A DNA stretch of 64,000 nucleotides, from the NCBI GenBank assembly GCA_964514395.1, contig CAZEQK010000002.1, positions 62,001-126,000 of the forward strand. Reading direction: 5' to 3'. The first letter of the stretch is position 1, and each line of letters starts with the position of its first letter. The notes beneath the pieces are model-generated. The model was not told the origin of the DNA, did no database searches, and was given only the letters and a program-made list of their open reading frames with translations. A program made the position numbers and the translations under genes. This DNA comes from CAZEQK01 sp964514395. GTDB lineage: Bacteria > Bacillota > Bacilli > Tepidibacillales > Tepidibacillaceae. Shown one piece after another: positions 42,213 to 50,985 of the stretch.

Positions 42213-43911
42213 ATGACTCCCTCCTATCATCATCTAATACTTGTTTAACTTTCCTTTTAAATTCTTCGAAATCTTCCTGCATTCGTTGTTTAGAAGGTAA
42301 TTGATTGCCATAATTCGGGGCAAAAACAAATGTATTTCCACCTTTTTTACCAGAAGATAAATCAAATCCAAGTTTTTCAGCGGTCATTTTTAATAAACTC
42401 AAGCTCCTAGGTGTCTTTTTCAAAGGAATAGCCATTTCGGGACCAGCATCACCGAAGATGGATGGTCTTGTAGCAATACCACCCGTAGCAAATTTCTGTA
42501 GTGAACCATGACTTTGAGCTTTTGAAGCTGCATCATAAGCACTCGTGTCCATTTTAGGAATCAGTGGAATCTCAACACCTGGTATCTTATTCATTTTTTC
42601 AATCAAGTAATTCAGTTTGTCTACAATCCAATTGATACCAACCGCAAAACCATGTTTTACTTTTATCCAAGTATTTACTAAAAATGCTTGAACCTTATCC
42701 CAATTTTTATATAATACATATATTCCTGCAACCAATACTCCAATCGCTGCTGCTATTCCTAACACAATCCATGTCATGGGGTTTGCAAGAACTGCAGCAT
42801 TCAATCCCCATTGTGCAATAGTAGCTGCAATCGTTCCAGCTCTTATTCCTGCCATAATTCCTTTATAAATTGCCATTCCGATCGTAATAGCTTTCCAAGC
42901 AACCATAGCAGATACAATCCCAATAATTAAAGGAGCAATAACTGACCAATTGCCGCTAATAAACTGATAAACTTTTTTCCCTGCGCCATAGATAAACAAT
43001 ATGCCTTTCCCGACATTTTTAGTTAATCTAATTATGGTTGGCAAAGCTGCCTCAAACTTACCGCTAAATTTATCGATCATGTCAGTTAATATTTTTTGGA
43101 TTTTCGGGATTTTATCCATAAACCATCCAGCAAATTTTGCTTGTAGAGGCAATATCTTCTTACCTATTTCTTCTTTCATATCTCCCCAAGCGTTGGTCAT
43201 TTGTTGGATTTGACCCTGATCTGTTTTCGCTAAAGCCTTATTAACACCGCCAACATTTTGCTGCAAAACCTCTGCTATTACTGCAGCTCTCTGGTTGGCA
43301 TCACCTAACTTTATTGCTTTCGCTTGAGCATCTGTAAAACTGATACCAACACGAGACAAGGAGCCTACTTGTCCGTCCATTGCTTTACCAATCATATTGC
43401 TGATATTTACAGCATCTTCCTGAGTTGCGTTCAATCCTTTTTGTTGAGCGAGCAAGTCTGTCATGCCTGTTGAAAGCTTTTCGATTTGCTTACCATTTAG
43501 CTGAAAGGTAGCGAGCTGTTGGAACCCTGCTATGCTGACCTCGTCTCCGATGACTCCAACTTTTTGAAGCTGAGAGGCAACCCCAACAAGTTCCTTTTTA
43601 GCTTGGAGGTAGGCAAGTGGACCTTGATCTTGCAAACTTTTTACATTTTTTAGCACAGCTTGAAGCTTTGTCTCGGCTTCAATTTGTTTTTTTGCTGCAT
43701 CTACGCTCTCATCACCAAAATTCTTAGCAGCTCTTATACTAAAAGCAGCTGCCATTATTCCTCCGGCAATCGAAGCAATTTTCGCCAATTTTTTAAATGA
43801 GCTTGAAGTTTTTCTAGTATTTTTTTGTGTATTTAGCATTGCTTTTTTTAAAGATGGATCCACTTTTCCGGCCAATACTATTAAGGCTTGCAATTCTTTT
43901 TTACTTGCCAT
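42205..43911 (-). CDS. Tail tape measure protein
   Basis: A 568-residue protein from ATG 43911 (AGGAGGTGG upstream). It has an N-terminal helical part with KKAMLNTQKNTRKTSSSFKK, a phage_tail_TMP-like middle (LATFQLNGKQIEKLSTGMTD), four membrane-like segments around residues 325-415, and a C-terminal GGIATRPSIFGDAGPEMAIPL, the common tape measure end. Its length sets tail length; about 570 residues suggests a short contractile tail of roughly 85 nm at 1.5 angstrom per residue. Confidence 0.92.
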   Translation of the reverse strand: MASKKELQALIVLAGKVDPSLKKAMLNTQKNTRKTSSSFKKLAKIASIAGGIMAAAFSIRAAKNFGDESVDAAKKQIEAETKLQAVLKNVKSLQDQGPLAYLQAKKELVGVASQLQKVGVIGDEVSIAGFQQLATFQLNGKQIEKLSTGMTDLLAQQKGLNATQEDAVNISNMIGKAMDGQVGSLSRVGISFTDAQAKAIKLGDANQRAAVIAEVLQQNVGGVNKALAKTDQGQIQQMTNAWGDMKEEIGKKILPLQAKFAGWFMDKIPKIQKILTDMIDKFSGKFEAALPTIIRLTKNVGKGILFIYGAGKKVYQFISGNWSVIAPLIIGIVSAMVAWKAITIGMAIYKGIMAGIRAGTIAATIAQWGLNAAVLANPMTWIVLGIAAAIGVLVAGIYVLYKNWDKVQAFLVNTWIKVKHGFAVGINWIVDKLNYLIEKMNKIPGVEIPLIPKMDTSAYDAASKAQSHGSLQKFATGGIATRPSIFGDAGPEMAIPLKKTPRSLSLLKMTAEKLGFDLSSGKKGGNTFVFAPNYGNQLPSKQRMQEDFEEFKRKVKQVLDDDRRESFA

Positions 43912-44379
43912 GAGCTCGCTCCACCTCCTTCGCCTGACGTTCTGCTTCATCTGCTAATGATTCAAAGAAATCCATCAGTTCAATTAGTGACATATCTAAA
44001 CATTCGTTCCTAGTTGAAAAATGGTGAAATACTAATTGAGTAATGCAATCCTTGATGTAGTCATCAGAAATTAATCCGCCAAATCTAGAAAGAAAAAATC
44101 CCGCACTAAACCTTCAGCCCTCACGGAATCTTTTGCACTAATTCGAAGAACATCCTCTGTTTCAATTGACGTATTCTCCTTTTTTACAGCAGCTGCAAAT
44201 AAATATAGATGATATTCAGGATCTAACTCCTGTACAGAAACCACGTTGCCATCCTTTTTATAAGCTTTGGTCGCTTCTGCTTTGTCCCTAGCTGTCATAT
44301 CTTCAAAATTATATTTTAATTCTTTGACCTCTTCACCATTTATGTTAATAGGCTTGCTTAGTTTTAAAACTTCTGCCAT
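43901..44379 (-). CDS. Tail assembly chaperone fusion made by -1 frameshift (gpG-T type)
   Basis: The upstream frame (44379 to 44071) meets a slippery T-TTT-TTC at 44098-44092, in the exact X-XXY-YYZ register. A -1 shift there enters a frame that runs to TAA at 43901-43903, adding about 64 residues (GGLISDDYIKDCITQLVF...DFFESLADEAERQAKEV). The same arrangement before the tape measure gene is conserved in long-tailed phages. The two products chaperone the tape measure. Confidence 0.8.
44071..44379 (-). CDS. Tail assembly chaperone, short form
   Basis: A 102-residue protein, MAEVLKLSKPININGEEVKEL, with YNFEDMTARDKAEATKAY, ending VRDFFFLDLAD. It is the unshifted product; the slippery run lies eight codons before the stop. 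Position between tail tube and tape measure fits. Confidence 0.85.
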   Translation of the reverse strand: MAEVLKLSKPININGEEVKELKYNFEDMTARDKAEATKAYKKDGNVVSVQELDPEYHLYLFAAAVKKENTSIETEDVLRISAKDSVRAEGLVRDFFFLDLAD

Positions 44380-44416
44380 GATTATTCTCCTCTCTAAATA
44401 AATTAAAGAACAGCCC

Positions 44417-44944
44417 TTATTGAAGAGCTGCTCTCAAGTCATCATAGTAATCAATACCATTAACCACGAATTTGTAGTTAAATTTATCGATAAGTAATAC
44501 TTCTTTTCCATCCACTACTTTTCTTAAATACAATACTTCAAAATCACTGGAACCTCCCGCATTAGCATTGATTTCAATTTTCCCCATATCATATTTTTTA
44601 CTAACAGCTGTGATAAATACTTTATTCTGCTGGAGGCCAACCTTAACATTGTTAGCATCAAAAACATCCGTTACCCACACAACCTCAAAATTAATCTGTC
44701 CTGGTCTTGAGATAATAGCATATTTGCCATTATCCGCACGGTTGTTTATAGTAAAAACCATACTGCCAAATTGTCCATATGAGGGCATGTCAATCTCGCC
44801 CATGATTCCAGCGCCTTTAATGGTATCCGTAAGCTTTTCGATACTTGGTAATTGTAAATCCGCAGCATCATCTAACAGTATAAGATTATCATTTTGATCG
44901 GTTGCTTTTAGCTTATATTGGATAGTTTTATTACTATACTTCAT
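44417..44944 (-). CDS. Major tail tube protein (P2 FII-like)
   Basis: A 175-residue protein with DLQLPSIEKLTDTIKGAGIMG and MPSYGQFGSMVFTINNR, the signature of P2/Mu-like tube proteins. ATG 44944 overlaps the sheath stop. It polymerises into the inner tube of the contractile tail. Confidence 0.88.
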   Translation of the reverse strand: MKYSNKTIQYKLKATDQNDNLILLDDAADLQLPSIEKLTDTIKGAGIMGEIDMPSYGQFGSMVFTINNRADNGKYAIISRPGQINFEVVWVTDVFDANNVKVGLQQNKVFITAVSKKYDMGKIEINANAGGSSDFEVLYLRKVVDGKEVLLIDKFNYKFVVNGIDYYDDLRAALQ

Positions 44945-46374
44945 CAAGCACCACCTCCAAATAATGCATTAGTTCCTTGGGTGGTATACTGCACTTTAAA
45001 CGTTAACGATTTCGCAACTGGAGTTGTTGTTGTAAGTACATCAAATACAAAATCTCCTTCAACAATACTACTAATTGGGTTGCTGGTTTCATTGAAGCTA
45101 ATTGATCCAGATAATAATTTCCCATCTGCAACTAACCCATTAAGCCAAGTATTTGCTCCATTCAAGATGGTATCAATTACACTTCTATTTAACGGACCGT
45201 CAACATTTGACATATAGTTTTCTTGGAATGTATTCGTTAAGTACATCATCATGCGAATGGAAGCATCAAACTCATCTTTTGGATCAATAGAAGCTCCATA
45301 CACATAATTTGCATTATGTGGTCCCCAAAGAACCCATATTCCTCCACGGAAATTGAATGTGGTAATTCCAGCCGAGTTCAAATCGTTTGCTTCAACTTCA
45401 TCAAAACTAATAGCAGTTCCATCAGCAAGAACCAATGATGAAATTCCAATTGGTTTATTCGATGGTGATTCATATGGTACATTGTCGTTATCATAGTCTG
45501 TTTGTTGCATTCTAACTGCCATCAACGTTGAAGCAAAGTATGTCTTATCGCTAATCTTAGCTTTTGGCCATCCGAGTTTCATATTTGTGTCGATGTATCC
45601 ATTCGTGTCTTTCCACGTTTTTGCAGTTGCAATATCTGTCGTAGCTGAGCTATCAATGTCAGCTACTACAAGCGCATCCCAATGACCATTTATCGCTTGA
45701 GATTCGCTTGCTAATGCTGTTTTTATGGTAGGCGTTTGTGACCAACCAGGAGCACCGAGTATTGTTGGAATCATATTTTGTGTTTGATAAATCAAGTCCA
45801 CAACTGAAATTCCTGTACGAACTCCATTTGTATTTCCACCAATGATATCAGTATCTTGGACTAATGAAACGTCCATTTTATCAAAATCAACTGTAGATGG
45901 ATTATCTAAAGCGGTTAGTTCAGCGATTTTAACTTGTCCATCCGATGTGTATTCTAGTGAATAATCTGTATCTAATACTTTTCCAGTAATCACAATTGAA
46001 GAAAGAATTGCTGGTGCATTTAAGTAGCCTACCCCATTTGTAATTGCGACACTTGCAGTATCAGCTGATTTATGAACCAATGGATCCATTACGTTAATGA
46101 GTACTATTGGCCCAATATTTCTAATTGGATTTTTAAAGTGAGCGTACATTACCTCACACAATGTAAATGTAGCCCAATCATCGGAATATCCAAGCTTAGC
46201 CTTGGCATCATCAAAGCTATTAACTAAGATGGGAATATTAATTGCTGCTGTTGGATCTGCAAGCTGTTGTATAGGTGCAGTACCAATATATACTGGTAAC
46301 GTTGAGACTCCTGAAGGTGGCAGGGTGTCAGTTGTAGGTATTTGTTCTCCATAAATACCATGTTTGTATGGCAT
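44944..46374 (-). CDS. Contractile tail sheath protein
   Basis: A 476-residue sheath protein from ATG 46374. It starts MPYKHGIYGEQIPTTD and has STLPVYIGTAPIQQLADP and RGGIWVLWGPHNANYVYGAS, then the conserved C-terminal domain (NTWLNGLVADGKLLSG). This identifies the virion as a myovirus morphotype. The upstream GTG 46383 is too close to AAGGA. Confidence 0.9.
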   Translation of the reverse strand: MPYKHGIYGEQIPTTDTLPPSGVSTLPVYIGTAPIQQLADPTAAINIPILVNSFDDAKAKLGYSDDWATFTLCEVMYAHFKNPIRNIGPIVLINVMDPLVHKSADTASVAITNGVGYLNAPAILSSIVITGKVLDTDYSLEYTSDGQVKIAELTALDNPSTVDFDKMDVSLVQDTDIIGGNTNGVRTGISVVDLIYQTQNMIPTILGAPGWSQTPTIKTALASESQAINGHWDALVVADIDSSATTDIATAKTWKDTNGYIDTNMKLGWPKAKISDKTYFASTLMAVRMQQTDYDNDNVPYESPSNKPIGISSLVLADGTAISFDEVEANDLNSAGITTFNFRGGIWVLWGPHNANYVYGASIDPKDEFDASIRMMMYLTNTFQENYMSNVDGPLNRSVIDTILNGANTWLNGLVADGKLLSGSISFNETSNPISSIVEGDFVFDVLTTTTPVAKSLTFKVQYTTQGTNALFGGGA

Positions 46375-46393
46375 ATTTGTCACGTCCTTTCTA

Positions 46394-46939
46394 TCAAATT
46401 ATTTCAGGATCTATGATATACGGTAAAATGGTCGCTTTTGCTCTAAAAGTCAAATATCCAGCCCAATATCCAAAAGGTTGTTCAGGATACATTCCCCAGT
46501 GAAAGGGTTTTTCTGCTACTGTTTTACCGTTGTCTAAAACATATTTTTTTGCAAGTTCCTGACGACAAAGAAAAATCAGATTTAACAAATCACGATAACC
46601 TTTGAAGTCCGGAATTACTCCACTTCCATCTGTTGGATATAGACCTGGATTATAGACAATGAATGTGATTCTTATATTAATTCCAGCATCAGTTCCATCA
46701 TCTTCACCTTCATCCATTCCTATTACCATTGCAGGTAGTGCCTTTTTAATACCGCTTTCTAGTTGCAAAGGCACATCATTTAATTGATTAGGCGGTGGAA
46801 TCCATCCAATAAAGACATTTGGATGCATTAACTCATATTTTGAGATATCATCATCATATGGTACTTGAAGCTTGATTTTAGGAGCAACATTGTCATTACA
46901 AAAAGACTGAATGGATTCTAATATGATATTATCAATCAT
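46394..46939 (-). CDS. Tail completion/neck protein, unknown family
   Basis: A 181-residue protein, IDNIILESIQSFCNDNVAPK, with HPNVFIGWIPPPNQLNDVP and a C-terminal beta region (PFGYWAGYLTFRAKATIL). It lies between sheath and gpZ, where tail terminator or neck proteins are found. Mu gp37-like is possible. Overlaps gpZ by 4 bases. Confidence 0.65.
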   Translation of the reverse strand: MIDNIILESIQSFCNDNVAPKIKLQVPYDDDISKYELMHPNVFIGWIPPPNQLNDVPLQLESGIKKALPAMVIGMDEGEDDGTDAGINIRITFIVYNPGLYPTDGSGVIPDFKGYRDLLNLIFLCRQELAKKYVLDNGKTVAEKPFHWGMYPEQPFGYWAGYLTFRAKATILPYIIDPEII

Positions 46940-47499
46940 TTTGCTCCCACCTTTTTTAAACGATAATCGATTTCATGTTCTATTCTCTCTTGTAACTTCT
47001 TATCTGCTAAATCCTGAATCTGATTGGTTACATTTAAGGAGTCTATCATTTGCGGAATGGATAGACTCCTCATTACATCTACTGGATATCGACTTTTGCC
47101 TCTTCGTTTTAAAACTTGCTTCTTACCACTTAGAATTTGAACGAATGCTTCTGGATTTGTGTTTACAGGTTTAGCTCCTTCACGCTTTTTAATCTTTACT
47201 TTAGTAGTTCTCTTTGAGTTCCCAAAGAGAAATCTACCAAGTGTTAATCTTCTACCTTCAGATTTTAAAAACGCAAGAAGCTTACCTTTTCTAGCTTTGT
47301 GTTTACTGATAGTCGCTTTAACATCAGACACTTTCACTCGATATTCACTAGTAACCAACCTTCCAACTCGTGTATTCATATAATCTAGTGTTCGGTTAAC
47401 AGCAGAAATAGCAGCTCCAGGCATTTCTTTTTCAAACTTACCAAGGTCTTTAACTACTTTATTCAATTGACTAGTATCAATGACGATTTTAGTAGCCAT
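46936..47499 (-). CDS. Z: Minor tail protein Z-like (tail completion)
   Basis: A 187-residue, very basic protein: PGAAISAVNRTLDYMNTRVGR, then many Lys/Arg, as in the lambda gpZ family that helps join tail to head. ATG 47499 follows GGTGAA. It overlaps the upstream gene region closely. Confidence 0.82.
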   Translation of the reverse strand: MATKIVIDTSQLNKVVKDLGKFEKEMPGAAISAVNRTLDYMNTRVGRLVTSEYRVKVSDVKATISKHKARKGKLLAFLKSEGRRLTLGRFLFGNSKRTTKVKIKKREGAKPVNTNPEAFVQILSGKKQVLKRRGKSRYPVDVMRSLSIPQMIDSLNVTNQIQDLADKKLQERIEHEIDYRLKKVGAK

Positions 47500-47500
47500 G

Positions 47501-47809
47501 TTATTCACCACGATTTTGACTAATTATAATCTCGTATATTCCTTGGTCTTCTTTGACATCTTCGATGTGATAAAGTCGATTATCAAAAAACTGAGTATCA
47601 CCTATATGTGGCTTGGGAAAAGCAGAAACCGGAATGAAATATAAAATCATCCCGGTTGTTATGCCTTCAAATTCTCCAGCTCTTTTTTTTAGTCGTTCAT
47701 TATCAACCATGACATTCTGTGATTGCCCATCGATTATGACAACATCAGAGAATTCATTAGTATTAAAAAAAGATTGAAGATCAGAATTAGCTTTATCCTT
47801 AAAGCTCAT
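47501..47809 (-). CDS. Head-tail joining protein, putative
   Basis: A 102-residue protein, MSFKDKANSDLQSFFNTNEF, with strands VVIIDGQSQNVMVDNERL and the end EIIISQNRGE. Size, strands and place between the capsid block and gpZ are like lambda FII-type connectors. No firm motif. It overlaps the gene before by one base. Confidence 0.65.
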   Translation of the reverse strand: MSFKDKANSDLQSFFNTNEFSDVVIIDGQSQNVMVDNERLKKRAGEFEGITTGMILYFIPVSAFPKPHIGDTQFFDNRLYHIEDVKEDQGIYEIIISQNRGE

Positions 47810-48120
47810 TATTTTTCATCCTTAGGCAGTCCAGTTTGAGGGCCATCTTCATCATTTGGAGTCTCATCAGATTCTTTATTCAATTCTTCAAGAGCAGCAG
47901 TTGCTTTGTCTTTTCCTCTCACTTTTTCCCCGTTTGGAAGTTCATAATATCCTCCACCAAGATGTTTAATCCCATCATAAGGTTTATCTACTAAAGGAAA
48001 TTCACAATGGCCAGCATCAACTAAACGTTGTTCTTCTTCTTCTGTTAAACTATGAATCACTTCACCAGGTTGATAAATCTTTTCTCCTGTATTGATTCTA
48101 GTATCTTTTACAATAATCAT
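47809..48120 (-). CDS. Head region protein of unknown function
   Basis: A 103-residue acidic protein: MIIVKDTRINTGEKIYQPGE, LTEEEEQRLVDAGHCEF, and KHLGGGYYELPNGEKVRGKD, ending in a disordered Asp/Glu-rich tail. The middle is a small domain repeated in many phage head modules. Role unknown. Confidence 0.7.
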   Translation of the reverse strand: MIIVKDTRINTGEKIYQPGEVIHSLTEEEEQRLVDAGHCEFPLVDKPYDGIKHLGGGYYELPNGEKVRGKDKATAALEELNKESDETPNDEDGPQTGLPKDEK

Positions 48121-48131
48121 TACTACACCCC

Positions 48132-49181
48132 CTATAAGACTGTGGCGACGAACCAGTCGTCAACGTCTTCTGGTTTTGGTACAGGGCGTGAAGATAGTCT
48201 AATCATACGTTGCTCATTTTCATCGTCTGCCCATGATTTTGGAATACGTGGACCCTCATAGGTATAGAATTGACCTGCTTCCATTTGAGTAACAGCACCA
48301 TATAAAAGTTCACCTGTATTTGGACGAGCAAGTAAAATTTGATTTGCTGGTACCATTGCCTTTTCAGTACCATCGTCATCCACATACCATTCGTCATAGG
48401 TATAGAGATCAAGAGCCAGATCATGAATACGTCCAAGATAAGTTAGAGCATCGTCTTGAACAACAGGTGCAATTTCTAATTGTTTGGAATTAAACTGTTT
48501 AAGTTTATCTACAACTTGAGCATCTGAAAGGAATTTTTCTGCAGCATCTTGGCCTAATATGACCATGGTTGGTGCTCGACCAGATGTTCGTATAACTTGA
48601 AGTCTCCATCGTTTTAAATCAGCTAACTTTGTAGATGTCCCTTGATCCCATAATGCTGCACCAGCTAATATTTCTTTATTAGTTACACCATAATTAATGA
48701 CTTGATCAACATATTTGGAGTTATTGTAATCAATGTACCCTTTAACATTGATTTGACCATTGAAAAGTAATTCTCTAATCATCCATTCCTCACGGCGGGT
48801 AATCATGTCATCCATTTCAGCTAAATCACGACCTAGAAGCTCAGTTTGACGATCAGCAGGAGTACGTTGGCTAAATACATTTTCACCAATTCCTCGAATC
48901 ACAATATCATCAATTGTAATCTGACGTTGTGGTGCAATCTTTGGAGCAGTGTATTTGTCTGTTCTAAATCCTTGGCGATCCATTGTAATCCCACCAACGC
49001 GTGGAGCTACAAATGGTGCCATTTTACGTTTTCCTTTTTTGTAATCAAGTAGTACCTCTTCAGTAACAAACGGAGTCATATCAGGAAAGAAAGTCCTTCT
49101 AAAAAAAGATCTCGCCGGCATCATTTTTTGAATGGCGGCGAGCATTGTTTGTGTGCGATATATATTAATATTCAATTTCAA
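48132..49181 (-). CDS. E: Major capsid protein, lambda gpE family
   Basis: A 349-residue HK97-fold capsid protein of the gpE family: MPARSFFRRTFFPDM, VGGITMDRQGFRTDKYTAPK, and IGENVFSQRTPADRQTELLG. It follows the decoration protein gene by 8 bases, as in lambda (D-E). It forms the head shell. Confidence 0.93.
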   Translation of the reverse strand: MKLNINIYRTQTMLAAIQKMMPARSFFRRTFFPDMTPFVTEEVLLDYKKGKRKMAPFVAPRVGGITMDRQGFRTDKYTAPKIAPQRQITIDDIVIRGIGENVFSQRTPADRQTELLGRDLAEMDDMITRREEWMIRELLFNGQINVKGYIDYNNSKYVDQVINYGVTNKEILAGAALWDQGTSTKLADLKRWRLQVIRTSGRAPTMVILGQDAAEKFLSDAQVVDKLKQFNSKQLEIAPVVQDDALTYLGRIHDLALDLYTYDEWYVDDDGTEKAMVPANQILLARPNTGELLYGAVTQMEAGQFYTYEGPRIPKSWADDENEQRMIRLSSRPVPKPEDVDDWFVATVL

Positions 49182-49189
49182 ATCCTCCT

Positions 49190-49852
49190 TTAGTATGGAA
49201 TCGTTTCATTTAAGAAAATTCCGATTTCACGTAGATGTTTTTCATGATCTGCATAGGTATCTGTTCCACCAAATGTAAGAGCTGCTCGATTAAATGTTCC
49301 AGAACTGTATGCAGTAATGGTTACGTCAGCAGAAGTTGCATCGATATCATCCGTTAAAATACAATCTGCATCTTGACTTCCGTCAACATTTGATGAATCG
49401 ACAACTACAGCTTTTCCAGAACCTGCATTAACTGCTATTGTGAATTTATCGCCGACCGCAAAATCAGTAGCGCCATCATTGATTGTGAATGCAATTGAAC
49501 CTGCAAATGCTGATCCTACTACCGCATCATCTAGACGGTTATTATCTGGATCAATAACCTTAAAAGTTCCTCCATCTGCAACAGCGGTAATACATTCTAA
49601 AGTGTAAGTCCCAATTTTTGCTGACTTTCCAAGAGCTTGTCCTGTAACAGTACCATCTCCTGTATTACCTGCATCAGCTACAGGTGCTGCAATTGCTTTT
49701 AAAATTAAACCTAAAACAGTTCCTCTTGTTAGAACACCTTGACCTGATGCAATAATAACCGATTTGGTCTGGACGTCTAGACCAGGCATATTCCCAAATA
49801 AATTATCATACGTCGTTGAATCAACTGCTTTTGTATAAAGTTCATCTGCCAT
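49190..49852 (-). CDS. Head decoration protein D-like, extended
   Basis: A 220-residue protein: SVIIASGQGVLTRGTVLG resembles lambda gpD family; residues 60-190 contain extra repeats GDGTVTGQALGKSAKIGTYTL and TINDGATDFAVGDKFTIAV, longer than lambda D (110). It likely stabilises the shell against DNA pressure. Start ATG 49852 overlaps the protease stop by one base. Confidence 0.82.
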   Translation of the reverse strand: MADELYTKAVDSTTYDNLFGNMPGLDVQTKSVIIASGQGVLTRGTVLGLILKAIAAPVADAGNTGDGTVTGQALGKSAKIGTYTLECITAVADGGTFKVIDPDNNRLDDAVVGSAFAGSIAFTINDGATDFAVGDKFTIAVNAGSGKAVVVDSSNVDGSQDADCILTDDIDATSADVTITAYSSGTFNRAALTFGGTDTYADHEKHLREIGIFLNETIPY

Positions 49853-50985
49853 TAGTTTTTAACCTCCTTACGTTTTTGATTTAAACCTGCAGCAATTTTA
49901 TCCACTATTGCATTTTCATCATCATCCTTAAGATCAGTTGGTTCGCCTGCAGGTGGCACTTCATTTGCTGGGTTTAGTTCTTCCTCTCTTTTTGCTACAA
50001 ATTTTGTACCAGCTGCAGCATTAACCTGTAGAGTTTCAAATGCTAAATCTTGAGCGCTCATTGGGGATTCATACTTAGCTTTATTCACTAAATTTTGTGG
50101 AATTGTTGGTGCAATATCATCAATAGCTTTCAAACGATCCCTTTCTGCATTCGTTGCTTCTAATATTAGTTCATTGCACAAATCTGGGAAGTTGTTCTTT
50201 AAGTCGTCTAGATTTTTGATTTCCAATTCTTCTTCACTCTCCTTCTTTTGGTTAATTGTATTATCAATTGATGACAAATCATTTAGCTTATCCTCTAATG
50301 CAGTCAAGCTTTTTGCTGTTTCGTTTGCATTATTAACAATTGATAATCTATTGAATGCAAAATTTAATGGTTCATTATTTATTTCTTCACTAGATTGGTC
50401 AATATATTGAATATTAGTTGCAAATCCTTCTTTAACAGCAGTTTTTGCACTCATATAGGTTTCATCATCCATCATTGATGATATTTTTTCTCTTGGAAGA
50501 CCAGTGCCAAGTTGATAAGCATTCATAATCGTTTCTTTAACGGTATCCAAGACATCAGCTATTTTTCTAAGATCAGAAGCGTAACCGCTGGCACTGGTTA
50601 ATGGATTGTGCATCATAAAAATATCCATTGGTCCCATATATCTTTCATCGCCAGCCATATATGGAATAGTTGCTGCGCTCATTACTTTTGCATCAGCTTT
50701 TGTAATGATTTTTGCACCTGTTTTTTTATGCTCCATTAATGCATTATACATTCCTGCAGCCGCAAATACACTTCCACCATAACTATTAATCCAAACCGTT
50801 ATATCTTTTCTGGAATATTTAGCTAGTTCTTTACGAAATGCATTTGGTGATGCAACTGGTATTCCAAACCATTCATAGATCCAAGCATTTTCTGAATCAA
50901 TAATATCCCCTTCTATTCTTAGTTCAATACTCTCTGAAGTTGTTTCTGTTGCTGCATTTTTTATGAATCTCCAAAAATTACTCAT
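49852..50985 (-). CDS. ClpP-type head maturation protease
   Basis: A 377-residue protein. The protease domain has ITVWINSYGGSVFAAAGMYNAL, the catalytic Ser in VMSAATIPYMAGDERYM and the His in FMMHNPLTSASGYAS, in ClpP/SppA order. The C-terminal 170 residues are charged and helical, likely the scaffold part. It matches lambda gpC function. It overlaps the portal gene by 8 bases. ATG 50985 follows GGGGGTG. Confidence 0.92.
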   Translation of the reverse strand: MSNFWRFIKNAATETTSESIELRIEGDIIDSENAWIYEWFGIPVASPNAFRKELAKYSRKDITVWINSYGGSVFAAAGMYNALMEHKKTGAKIITKADAKVMSAATIPYMAGDERYMGPMDIFMMHNPLTSASGYASDLRKIADVLDTVKETIMNAYQLGTGLPREKISSMMDDETYMSAKTAVKEGFATNIQYIDQSSEEINNEPLNFAFNRLSIVNNANETAKSLTALEDKLNDLSSIDNTINQKKESEEELEIKNLDDLKNNFPDLCNELILEATNAERDRLKAIDDIAPTIPQNLVNKAKYESPMSAQDLAFETLQVNAAAGTKFVAKREEELNPANEVPPAGEPTDLKDDDENAIVDKIAAGLNQKRKEVKN

